A stretch of DNA of 64,000 bases. Source: Isochrysis galbana (lineage: Eukaryota > Haptophyta > Isochrysidales > Isochrysidaceae). A program made the position numbers and the translations under genes. The stretch covers positions 7,274,399 through 7,338,398 of the forward strand of contig CM030931.1 of assembly GCA_018136815.1 (NCBI GenBank), read 5' to 3'. This document shows, piece by piece, positions 9,801 to 16,958 of this stretch. The notes under the pieces were generated by a model, which worked only from the letters and a program-made list of their open reading frames with translations, ran no database searches and was not told where the DNA came from. The stretch's first letter is position 1, and each line of letters begins with the position of its first letter.

Positions 9801-10543
9801 TCGGCATCGCCGGCGTCCTTGCTCAGAAAGACGACGAAGGGAGAGAGCGCGTTGTTGCATACTACGGTCGTAGTTTGAGTCCGGCTGAGCGCCATTGGAC
9901 AGTTACTGAAATCGAACTTCTAGCAGCGCTAGAATCGATCCGAAATTGGAGGCCGTATCTTTGGGGTCGCCACTTCACCCTCGTCGTAGACCATTCAGCT
10001 TTGCGCTGGCTTCACACGATGAAAGATCAAGTCACCGGTGGTCCAGCCTCGCGCCTCATGCGATGGGTCCTGAAGCTAGCCGAATATCGATTCGACGTCG
10101 TGCACAAACCTGGAGTAACTCACTGGGACGCCGACGGCTTATCCCGCCTAGTTGCTCTCGAGCCCGATCACGATCCTCTCCATCTCGAGGAGAGTGACGT
10201 CCATTCTTTCGATTCTTCCGAAATTCACGACATAGTTGCCGCCGCGGTTACTTCATCCACCCTCACCGCTCGCCGCCAACAAGCAAACGATAGGCTCACT
10301 CGTCGGGCACCGACGTTTAATGTTAGTTTCGTCGCGGTTTCGATGAAAGAAAGGAAGAACGAATGGCACGCGCCTCGCGCCTCGCGTCTTGTTTCGTCGC
10401 CCCTTGCTCGTCGCTTGTCTAGAAGGTCTCTCCGCACATCGCCTTCTCCCCCCGCGCGAGTTTGGATCTCTCCTCGACCCTCCGCGTTGGCTTCAGCGGA
10501 CGAGTTCCACTTTAACGATAGTTCGAACCCTTCGGTGGCGTAG
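3803..10543 (+). CDS. pol: Ty3-like polyprotein: methyltransferase-like, protease, RT, RNase H
   Basis: One open frame; the first ATG is at 4373 (2,056 residues), but the frame is already open from 3803. Residues counted from 4373: a long Ser/Pro/Glu-rich low-complexity region (1-560) with repeated ESES; a cytosine methyltransferase-like domain (about 575-770); an aspartic protease (LADTGAG, Asp1116; later LLLGND); a Ty3-type reverse transcriptase (about 1490-1760) with Asp1577 in LDLASGFW and YLDD at 1639-1642; and an RNase H (from about 1800, KTDGASKLGIAG, then VDHSALRW and WDADGLSR). Only about 120 residues follow RNase H, and no integrase (HHCC or DDE) or chromodomain is seen there or downstream. 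The order PR-RT-RH is typical of Ty3-like elements and of integrase-less pararetrovirus-type elements. The frame is intact over 6.7 kb, so pol is recent compared with the damaged gag. Confidence 0.9.
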   Translation, partial: VAGGAHVRAVTPLPVQGSGPERHPPKDCITLRPNTSTASNRYPKIPQVPDKPYHLHPPLSPAPSPIAPISPNADDSILILDITHESSKPSQPSPPLYQLKPLNRYPPPLPKHHQSKTSRSAKIQPPQAQSNLQSLKSNFACPSHKTSPEYESESKSRSELPSSSYATASPSTSLSPVQSSPVSPVSIATTMEAQFSGTSPLSFESESKPVLSKPRSEPSESESEPEFTTSPSPTTRSAAGLTELQPPTEPPTTTPSAGVFTFGPPRPESESFGISGHVQNPNHNRAPFHEQPRIESKHKLTPKPSTTATVSLSEPPFRVSPQPACHSSRLHAAEPIPSVSVPSPSPIAQDSASRARVIKPVTESEFTAAPSQPVLATMPLSSSQASASSSSTVATPGGFTFGPAPSVPISKVSPVIGVQHARNDESESEYKLTSPRSPRSTTGVPTPPHQPRAMEELAQPSPSPSQVAESSEFESESTVISAVHPPASPSQVLRRMLRIAEPLRPLPTPAAAAEPPPWPQPSPQPASTTATSLLSPAPTPPTTECNDVDPWPVSSSDVTMESDHNSSARRGTAASQTELLRPLSQPNRVPEPCPSCLSPVVSRPRRPSPPSDTPLLRVSSSIPSPEPVSTSSISESSSIRPTSLRPPVAASEHCLPLDTTATTIMRVAAINASAIQSFDSSRNNSDVGTRDDTPSPALHALASLRARASGSAVVLPRHLTEAAQELRRPRSGTLASPAAALPKHFDELCAELTKTSQQVQDGLTSGCHAPRVLVVGETSGVVSSMFLLAGADVATCDLYPSEIDYVPHFQGDALHVQNLGWDLVIAHPPCTYLSAVSSQWLSQEPGRRAALESAARVFKSMASATAPFVAVENPRMHAEARRLVGGLTPTQFVQPWEHGTGHQKATGLYLTKGLPPLQPTCVVDGRESAMANLSPSPHRGALRSRTYVGVAGAMATHWMPVLLRHLSQQGDQPSTKKLSALELLACARRSLSDQPSLSSTEATAYEPWSALHRYERGRESSEVSSDPVVSRPATPESDNHEDQKETHDNHDNDTPFYASESTLHDPFSPWTAPPPARASSPRPTTPTTLRKRRQQWQSFGVNGDQKWSNVTLETADEIRAQALAGRSADEESDLAAAVRAPIEFVEAKGIRAEELASLVRRPKTEAQARLEKDWEKMSDHPRHPTDKRGLGHTSPKLSPCTATNEDDASRPSATIAAVGVPEETTTTLTTNSPEQPRCRPTPSPSDTIAHVTTHRPESVVDTLPSAYPRHCLYVRDLMVCRSGEATGKEGVILADSALTVNSTLADTGAGPSVVTTSLLSSLPNDACVERLPQAVVTPLHGPDGLPLITRGKARIVFSVGGFLFRHTFMVIEGNPMLLLGNDFLATHAASIQLASDSAEGSISLGAPSTVASLEVDGSPSPDAPPIFRVSTSPIAVVPVSMTCAQVCPTSANPITTDFFRGPQATKNDNQLVTEPLFSTADEFAAKAPASCGSEYLLYTHEPITIPAYHRATFHVRIPLALREHEDCAMLVDRLPTRETIDSSPLVIPQVERSNADHTIAVTVVNTDPKPLHLPSFHPVASLQVRFKIHAGTYRRVGAVNSPDVIESLDEDQRKLLEAAKIDPEGRLSMPQREQVRRLLARRIAAFAIDPTNPNHTHVMEVELPLNPGAEAHRHAPSRVGREGEKIIEDEVCKMESAGIIRKSNSSWASRVVLVTKKDGSVRFCVDYRDVNSKLRLEDSPLPLTVEAIDRLSSGQGNLDSLFLCTLDLASGFWGIPIKESDKHITAFTTHRGKYEFNYLPFGVQSGPSYMCRLMDAVLGGLAWEICMPYLDDVGAWSTGVGDSLQAREESSFQQMLHRLDLVLERLIWAGLTCKMSKCVFFATSAEYLGHVVSREGLRMDPKKVEAVSKIDPTQINSIEAVRSFLGLCSYYRRFIRRFAIRAAPLTALTRKGCDVPVESQTEACRQAIEDLKQAICEEPVLAPPRDDRPFLVKTDGASKLGIAGVLAQKDDEGRERVVAYYGRSLSPAERHWTVTEIELLAALESIRNWRPYLWGRHFTLVVDHSALRWLHTMKDQVTGGPASRLMRWVLKLAEYRFDVVHKPGVTHWDADGLSRLVALEPDHDPLHLEESDVHSFDSSEIHDIVAAAVTSSTLTARRQQANDRLTRRAPTFNVSFVAVSMKERKNEWHAPRASRLVSSPLARRLSRRSLRTSPSPPARVWISPRPSALASADEFHFNDSSNPSVA
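6095..6715 (+). other. Cytosine-C5 methyltransferase-like domain inside the polyprotein
   Basis: The segment matches the pattern of small phage-type C5 cytosine methyltransferases. A Rossmann-type start (VLVVGETSGVVSSMFLLAGA, then ATCDLYPS) is motif I/II-like. AHPPCTYLS holds the motif IV Pro-Cys with the putative catalytic Cys640 (codon 6290-6292). VENPRMH (682-684 = ENP) is motif VI-like. GHQKATGLYL, a PPLQPT stretch and SRTYVGVAGAMATHW (from residue 754) match the conserved C-terminal half of those phage proteins. All the key residues I can check are present, so the domain may be active. It lies between the low-complexity region and the protease, in one unbroken frame with both. Confidence 0.75.
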
Positions 10544-11100
10544 TTATGCGCTCTCTTTCCGTATATCTTCGCGCATGACGAGCGATCGCGACTTCAGCCT
10601 TCGCCGCGCGGGGAGGGGTTTGTTTATCGTATGATTCCAGAGTGTTTACGTTAGTTTTCTGAGCCCAAGGACTTTGGTTTTTGGTTTCTTGTGAGTGATT
10701 TTTGTAGCAACTTCGTCGAGTCCCACCGTGTTCCCAAGCGAGTCCCCCCGAGTTCCCGAGTCTATACCCCGAGTCAACGAGTCAATACAAGTCAAGCACG
10801 CGCCTGAGCCACCCCCAGTCGCCTGCCACCACCTCCCACAAGCCTCCTTCCACACTTCCGCGCCCTCCGTGCGTCGTGCGTCGTGCGTCGATCACCATGC
10901 CCGTAGTCACCCCCGAGGAAAGCTCCATGAGCTCCCCGCAAGAACCGCATTCCGCGCTAGCTGCCGGCGCGCCCTCGCAGGCCATCACCAAGAGTGAGAT
11001 GAGCCTTGCTCTGACAGCAGCTCGCTGAGGACGTCGCAAAGATGCGACGCGAAATGGGCTTGCCCGCCGCAGGCTCGCTCCTGCAGCAGGTGGAGGAGTT
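10544..11100 (+). other. 3' flank of the Ty3-like element; no integrase
   Basis: No recognisable domain in any frame. Around 10730-10800 there are repeated GAGTC motifs. A short ATG frame at 10897 (MPVVTPEES...) breaks after about 45 codons but resumes in another frame with MRREMGLPAAGSLLQQVEELW (11042 on). That looks like the N-terminal coiled part of another retroelement gag. I could not identify a 3' LTR, because its 5' partner would lie in or before the gap. Confidence 0.3.
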
Positions 11101-11199
11101 GTGGAATATCACAGGTTTGGGAGGCAGCCCCCCCCCGAAGAGCGTCGGAGCCGGCAGCTCCCCCCCCCCCCCCCCAAACCAGCCCCGCGACCGGGAGGA

Positions 11200-11634
11200 T
11201 GGGGGGACGAGTGCGACGCACGGCGGCACAGGACGCACGGCAGCAGCTTCTCGGCTCGCCGCCCAGCAAACTCGGCGGGGAGGAGATGCGGAGGCTGGGG
11301 CATGGCCCTGGCCCCTCCTGCCTCTCCCTCGCTGGCTCTCGCGCCCCTGCCGGTCGACTGGAGCTGGCTAGGGGGTCCTGATCAGGGGGGCCCAAGGGGG
11401 AGGAGGGGTTGGTCAGAGCGACAAGCTGGCCAGCGCGGGCCAGGGCGTGCGATCTGTGCCCAGCTCTCTGGGACTCTGGGAGAGTCTGGACAGTCTGAGT
11501 GAGTCCCCCCGGCATGCCAAGAGGCAGCGCAGGGGGGTGGATGGTTCTCGCCCCCCATGACCCATGAGGGGAGTCGAGAGAGTTAGGGGGGCGCGAGGCC
11601 CCCCTCCATGGCGACCAATCATAAGATTAGTGCT
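11200..11634 (-). mobile_element. Short hairpin-ATG retroposon, copy A (3' truncated)
   Basis: Same family as copies B and C: the GC-rich body (GGAGGCTGGGGC...CTGCCTCTCCCTCGCTGG) and the GCATGCCA...GGATGG block align with 20300-20600. The 5' end (on the minus strand) is a self-complementary leader (11614-11631, stem ACTAATC/GATTGGT, loop TTAT) followed 4 nt later by an ATG at 11609. No 3' tail is visible; the body fades at about 11200. Target duplications were not found. Confidence 0.65.
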
Positions 11635-11640
11635 TCCGAG

Positions 11641-12540
11641 TGATAGCGAGAGTGATGGTGAATTGTAGGTTCAGTTGCATCGTATGTCGTATGTATGCAT
11701 GTATGCACATGCAACATGTAGTATGTGCTCTATGCACATACATGTACACGGGCGCGCCGGCCTTATTGGAGCGACACGGCTAGCGGGCGCGGGCTCGTCC
11801 TCTCCCTCTCATCGTCGCATGTGTCGTATTCCATACGAGGACAGACTTTTACTTCTAGCCTGTGAGCTATTTTTAGTCTCAAGGTCTCGTTGATGGGTAT
11901 ATCGCCTCTTCTCCTACTTTCTCTTGATGTCATCAAACGTTCCACGATTGTCGTCTGTCTTCTGTTATACCTCGGTCGCAGCTCCCCCAGCGAGGTCTGC
12001 CCTCGTTGTGCCGCCCCCCCTCTGTCGCATGTCCGTGCGCTGCTAAGTTGCCTTGGTGCCGACGCTTGGCCGTCCATCCAAGTGTGGTTAGTTTTCGCCC
12101 CGTTTGGTTTAGTTTGTGTGTCTCTGGCGATCAGCAACTTTTTGAGTCCCCGCGTTGTAGCCCCTCGTGTCTACCTTGGACCTAAGAAGCTCTCACTCTC
12201 ATTCTCTCTATCTCCCACTAGCTCGCTAGCTAGCCTCGTCTCTACTCTCCGACGCCACGCGTTGCAATCCTCTGAACCTCAGTCTACCTCTCCGCTCGAA
12301 GCGCTCGATGGCAGACACTGACAGCTAGTCCTACCATGACCTTTCAGACATCTTCCCGTCAGCAACAAACAACGACTCTTTCACGGCCGCGTCAGCTGCC
12401 GGCTCGATCGAACGGCCCTCTGCCTACGAGCCTGTAGTCATCGCGTGTTCGACAGCATGGCGCCCGCGCCCGCCCCCGTGCGGGCCGCGCTGCGCGCGGC
12501 CGGCGGCCGGGAAAGGGGGTTTCTTAGCCGGAGTTTCTTA
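11641..12540. other. Intergenic, no supported gene
   Basis: I see only short random frames. A stretch of simple CATGTATG-type repeats lies at 11690-11750, and an extremely GC-rich palindromic patch (GCGGCCGGCGGCCGG) near 12490-12510. Confidence 0.5.
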
Positions 12541-12544
12541 GCTG

Positions 12545-12821
12545 GGGCTCGACCCCCAGTTTCTTACCGGGTCGGCGGCCGATTTCATGTTAAGCTTTCT
12601 TAATGCTGGGGTTTCTTTATGGTGCATCCATACTGTAGTCGCGCTCACGTACCTGCTTTTGCTTCTTGCTTGGCCTCTGCTGGCGGACGCGGTCGCTTCA
12701 TCAGCGACTGCTCCATGGAGGACTGGGGGGGCTACCTCAGCGGGGGGGGGGGGGGGGGGCGAAGGAGAGAAGAGCCGCGCCGGCGCGCTCCATCGCAACC
12801 ACGGCTATAAACTTAGTTGTT
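12545..12821 (-). mobile_element. 5' segment of a LINE-like element, inverted
   Basis: On the minus strand it begins with the clan leader (12797-12818, AACTAAG...GTGGTT) and an ATG at 12793 followed by MERAGAALLSF, matching the start of the LINE copy whose leader is at 21621-21639. It abuts, head to head, the plus-strand 3' part of the same family (12830-13770). That arrangement is expected from twin-primed reverse transcription. The outer boundary is approximate. Confidence 0.55.
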
Positions 12822-12829
12822 CTACCCTC

Positions 12830-13770
12830 TACCTCTACCCTCTCTCTACCTCTGCCTCTACCCTACCCGTATTCGAGACCATCCAAGCTGTGGCAGGATT
12901 CACGCCCGAAAAAAATAGAACGATACCAATAAGGAATAAGGAAATGTAAGGATAGACTTTTCGCCCACCCGAACGCAGCAACGCCGGACAGCCTCAAAGC
13001 CTTGTACCTAATAGCATGGAGATACATAATATAATAATAGGTGTTTTCTACTTCTACAAGGAGTTCGACAACTATAACTACACTTTCCACCACATACCAC
13101 AATACCAGTACTTCATAGAACGCACTCTGATCAGATTCACGACCCTTGTAAGAGGCCTCAAACCATCGGGCACACACACGGCAGCACGCACGTGTAAAGC
13201 GACCCAAGGGCCGCAAGGGAGAAAACCCAAAAATAAAATCGCACGAGAGCACTCAGCGGCCCGGTCTATAAAACAAGCGAGAAAGTCGAACTCGAACTTG
13301 AACTTGTGATGGACACAAATCTCGCTATGGTAGCGCGAGTGCTGGGATTGGAGGCGAGACTAGCCTAAACACCAAGAACAACCCTACAACTACAGCACGT
13401 GCAACACGCCCGACCAGCGACCCCCACACCTCATAGCACACTAACATAACATATGCAACAGCTTCCCCAACACGCAAAAACAACAACCGCAAGACCACAC
13501 AGAAATAAATAAACTAAAAGAACCAAAACAAATAAACCGGTAGCCCGATGGCGCAGGAGGTAGGAGAGAACCAGACCACCAGGGACCGGAACACGCCGCC
13601 TGCCACTGGAACCCCCGAACATTTAGCCCCGACGTAGCGCACGAGGGCAACGAGCCGCAAGGGAAATGGGAGGGGTGAGAAGGGACGCGGACGTTGCTGG
13701 CTGCGAAAAGGGTACACAGGGCCGCGTGTGTGGTGCGAATACTAAGAAAATTTTTTATTCTAGAGCTCAA
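12830..13770 (+). pseudogene. LINE-like ORF C-terminus and 3' tail, 5' truncated, frameshifted
   Basis: Translated pieces match the C-terminus of the minus-strand LINE copy at 19220-19866 in order: a V-F-(D/E)-x-I-x-A...Y/FTP segment at about 12858-12905, a DRLFAHPNAATPDSL-like segment at 12950-13010, then FHHIPQYQYF...LIRFTTLVRGL, and finally a VLGLEARLA end at about 13365. Stops and frameshifts break it (for example TAATAATAG at 13029-13037). The 3' UTR ends at 13722-13765 in the clan tail (GTGGTGCGAATACTAAGAAAATTTTTT). It is a dead copy. Confidence 0.7.
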
Positions 13771-14065
13771 TATCTGACGTTTTGAGTGGTGCCCTTCCCA
13801 ACCCCATAGTGAATGACCAGGCGACACATGGATGGCATAGCAGAGATAGAGGTAGGCACGGGGGCGCCTTTTGCGCGGGCGAGCGCAGCGCTCGAGGGCT
13901 CGTGTCACCGAGAGCGCCCTACAAGATCTTCTCGCCTTGTGTAAGGAGCAAGATGTGATCTGAATCATTGCAGTTTCGGGTGGAAGGCGCAGTATGGGAT
14001 CGGAGGGTCGCACACTGCGACTTGTGAAAAACGATCGAACTACTTCTCTCTCATAGCTGCATGGT

Positions 14066-15976
14066 TCACGTCAATTGCTCTTCGCGAGTGGCGGTGCACC
14101 CCATCGCCTTGGGCTGAAAAGCATGTGCGGCGGCAGCGGCGTGCTTTGCGCGCTCGAGTGCCTCGGTCGTCACACTAGAAGGCGATTCACATGGTAGGTA
14201 GTCTAAGCCACTGCCGTACTGCCATCCCTCCACAACCCGTTTGGCGGTGAACTTTGCTCCAGGTGGGAGTATGGGGCTCACAACCTTGACAAAAGCACGG
14301 CAAGGTTCGGACCCAAGGACACAACCGATCAACATGCCCGAAAAGTGAAAGAACCAATCGGCGAGGGGCAGCGGACCAAGCCTCACGAGGATTTCGGCTG
14401 CGACCAACGGTTTGGCAAGCATCAACCCGCCAATGGTAGCGACGAGGCCGTCCGCTCGCAATGTGTCCTGCAAGAAGGGTAGCATGACAGACTCGCCGCG
14501 CTCTTCCATAACCTCGAAAGTAGCGACGAGCACCCTCGAAATGAAGTCTTCACTCCACACTCCAGCCCTGGGCGGTGGGCGCATGGATTGTTGGAAGAGC
14601 CATGCGGCTCGGAGGTTCGCTTGGTAAGGATTGATTCGAGAGAGCGCGGCTTTTTGCAGCGTTGGGCTGCCCGTGTGATCGGCTTCGAGTGCCTCCTCGA
14701 TGGCTGATGTTAACCGGCTCAGGTGTCGCGTGATGGCACCGAATCCACCAAACGAAAGGGGTGACTGCAAGCCGCCAGCATCGCCCACTTGAATCACACG
14801 GTCGAAGGCCACAGGCAAGGGCGAATCCTTGTAGCTGACAAATAAGCCAAACAAAACCCGACGAAGTTCGAGGTCATCGAGATCGACGCCCTGGTAAGAA
14901 GGCAGCATTTTCCAATAGTCCTCCATGATATCCAGCACAGAAGGACGCTCGGGCGCTAGGTCCATGTACGTGAAGAGATACGTCGTTCGTTCCGTAGGGC
15001 TACTCGAGGCCGGGAAGGCCTCCCAAAAGTACTGCGTGGGGCAAGCCGCCTCACCCGCAGGCTGCATAACAGAATCAGCAAAGATGACGTCGCCGAAGCA
15101 ATTGGCTTCCGCATTGAACCCGTCAGCGCACGAGCCGACGACAATGCACACCCCATCAGGGGGCATCCCTCCCCGCACTTGAGCGACAATCGGAGAGCGC
15201 TGCCCCATGGAGTCGACCAACAGCCGTGCGCGAAGCGTGTTGCCATTGGCTGTTTTGAGCACAGCTGCTCCCGGTCGCACGTGCACTGACGACAGTGGTG
15301 ACTTCTCGAGTACGACGCCACCACTGGCCTCAAACCGTGCGCAAGCAAAGGCGACCAATCTTTCCGGCCGAACCCCGACATTCAGTACATCCCTCAGCCA
15401 CACGTCCTCCCCACCAGGAAAGCCGCAACGGACGGGATTGAATTCGATGCCGATGACCTCTTCGACCTCTTCGATGGAGAGCACGCCAGCTTTCACGAGT
15501 TCCATTACCTCCTTTCGAGATGCATTCCAATCCTGCTCACGGCCCCGAAGCTGGCCTGCCTCAAGGACTGCCACCCGCAGCCCACGGAGCGCAAGTGCCG
15601 TGGCGAGCAGAATGCCAATATTTCCGCCCGCGACGACGACGTCGTACTCGGCCGTCTCCGGTGGTGCATCTGGCTCGTCGAAGACCACCTCCCGCGGTGG
15701 CGGCAGGCTGCCTGAGCGGAGATTGGTCCAGGCCTTGTCGAGCTGCAGCAGTGACTCGTACGTGCTTTGGCCGCCTGCTCCACCTGTCTGCGCTTCGGCG
15801 GGGATGCGAGACATCAGCGTCTGCGTGAGCCCTAGCTCTTCTCTCATACGTGGCTGCGCGACCCGCCTGCCACCGAGGGGCACGCGTAGCGCCGCCGCCC
15901 CGCCGAGGGCACACCACACGAGGAGGCTCCGCATCGGAAGGGGGGGAGGGGGGGAGGGGAGGCACCGAGGGAACAA
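14066..15976 (-). CDS. Plastid-targeted FAD-dependent oxidoreductase, lycopene cyclase-like
   Basis: A single-exon gene of 636 residues. The N-terminus (MRSLLVWCALGGAAALRVP, from the second Met at 15934) looks like a signal peptide followed by a plastid transit segment, as in algae with complex plastids. The first Met is 14 residues earlier in a Pro-rich run. An FAD-binding Rossmann motif (YDVVVAGGNIGILLATALAL) starts at about residue 108, followed by RGREQDWNASRKEV and RCGFPGGEDVW, which are characteristic of the plant and algal family annotated as lycopene beta/epsilon cyclase-like (Arabidopsis At2g32640 type). A second FAD contact (QVGDAGGLQSPLSFGGFG) lies near residue 400. The reaction is not established for this family; carotenoid cyclisation is only a name by similarity. 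It is divergent from the Rieske fusion gene at 16959. Confidence 0.78.
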   Translation of the reverse strand: MFPRCLPSPPPPLPMRSLLVWCALGGAAALRVPLGGRRVAQPRMREELGLTQTLMSRIPAEAQTGGAGGQSTYESLLQLDKAWTNLRSGSLPPPREVVFDEPDAPPETAEYDVVVAGGNIGILLATALALRGLRVAVLEAGQLRGREQDWNASRKEVMELVKAGVLSIEEVEEVIGIEFNPVRCGFPGGEDVWLRDVLNVGVRPERLVAFACARFEASGGVVLEKSPLSSVHVRPGAAVLKTANGNTLRARLLVDSMGQRSPIVAQVRGGMPPDGVCIVVGSCADGFNAEANCFGDVIFADSVMQPAGEAACPTQYFWEAFPASSSPTERTTYLFTYMDLAPERPSVLDIMEDYWKMLPSYQGVDLDDLELRRVLFGLFVSYKDSPLPVAFDRVIQVGDAGGLQSPLSFGGFGAITRHLSRLTSAIEEALEADHTGSPTLQKAALSRINPYQANLRAAWLFQQSMRPPPRAGVWSEDFISRVLVATFEVMEERGESVMLPFLQDTLRADGLVATIGGLMLAKPLVAAEILVRLGPLPLADWFFHFSGMLIGCVLGSEPCRAFVKVVSPILPPGAKFTAKRVVEGWQYGSGLDYLPCESPSSVTTEALERAKHAAAAAHAFQPKAMGCTATREEQLT

Positions 15977-16095
15977 GAAGGGTCGCAGAAGGTTCTATTT
16001 CTCCCGCTACGAGTGTATTACTTTGGTTCTTTCCGCCGCACAAAGCCCTCGACCAAGATCATTCGTTTGTTCGATGGTTCGTCCGTTCGAACTCT

Positions 16096-16568
16096 TTTAA
16101 CTCTTTACTGCCGGGAGCGCAGCATGCAAATGGATGCTTCGATGTTTGGTTTTTTGAGGTGAGAGAAGAGAGGAAGACATGTTCAACGATATAAGCGACG
16201 CTTTCCGCAAAGAAAGAGATGATCAAATTTTTCCCGATCCCCCCCCCCCCTCCCCTCCCCCCCCCTCCCCCCCCCTCTCCCTCCCAGTCCCACTCCGTTG
16301 CGCCGCGCCGCCCTCCCCTCAACCTCTCACACCTCTTTCTAACGTGCACACGTGGATTATTTGGTAAACTGAAGCATCCAAATGGCTGCTTCGCCCCCGG
16401 GCCTATTTTCTCCATAATTCCATACATTGTGTTGAAAATGGGTGGGAAATGTGGGGATGTCCCTGAGGCTCCCCCAGCACCTCATGGGCACCCCTCAAGG
16501 CGTTGGCGAGCAGGGACGAAATGTCGTTTGAAGCATCCATTTGCATGCTCCGGCAGTAAACAGTTAAA
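16096..16568. mobile_element. MITE-like inverted repeat element between divergent genes
   Basis: Left arm 16096-16140 (TTTAACTCTTTACTGCCGG...GCATGCAAATGGATGCTTC) and right arm 16530-16568 are imperfect reverse complements, differing mainly by a short insertion after CCGG. A third partial copy (GAAGCATCCAAATGGCTGCTTC) sits at 16373-16394. The interior has poly-C and pyrimidine tracts and no ORF. It is about 470 bp; no convincing target duplication was found. It occupies the shared promoter region of the two flanking genes. Confidence 0.6.
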
Positions 16569-16958
16569 GTAGTAGAGCTCTAGAGTAGTGTTTTAACGGG
16601 GAAAACCCAGAGGGGACCCGTAGGAGTACTCCTACCTCTCTTCTCTCTCTCTTCCCCCCTCTCCTTCTCTCCTCTCCCTGTTATTCTATCTCCCTCTTTT
16701 TGTGGACGATCTCTCCTCGCCTCTCTCCTCTCCTTTAGTGGTGTCTTCCTTCTTCCTTAGTTTTCGCTTTTTCGACCCTGCTCCTCGCACTTCTCCTCCC
16801 CCTCCGCCGTTCTTCTCATCCCTTCCCTATCTCGCCCCTTTTCCTCCTCTTTTTCAAGAGTATTCTTTCCTCTTCGAGACGCCTCCCCTTCTCTCCTCTT
16901 CCCTCCGCTCTCTTCTCGCCGGCCGTGGCTGCGCGCTCCGCGGCCGCCGCTGCTCGCG

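Noticed and set aside
15207-16100. Long plus-strand frame opposite the FAD oxidoreductase
   Set aside because: It is the antisense shadow of a well-supported gene in GC-rich DNA; Ser/Pro/Arg composition without motifs.
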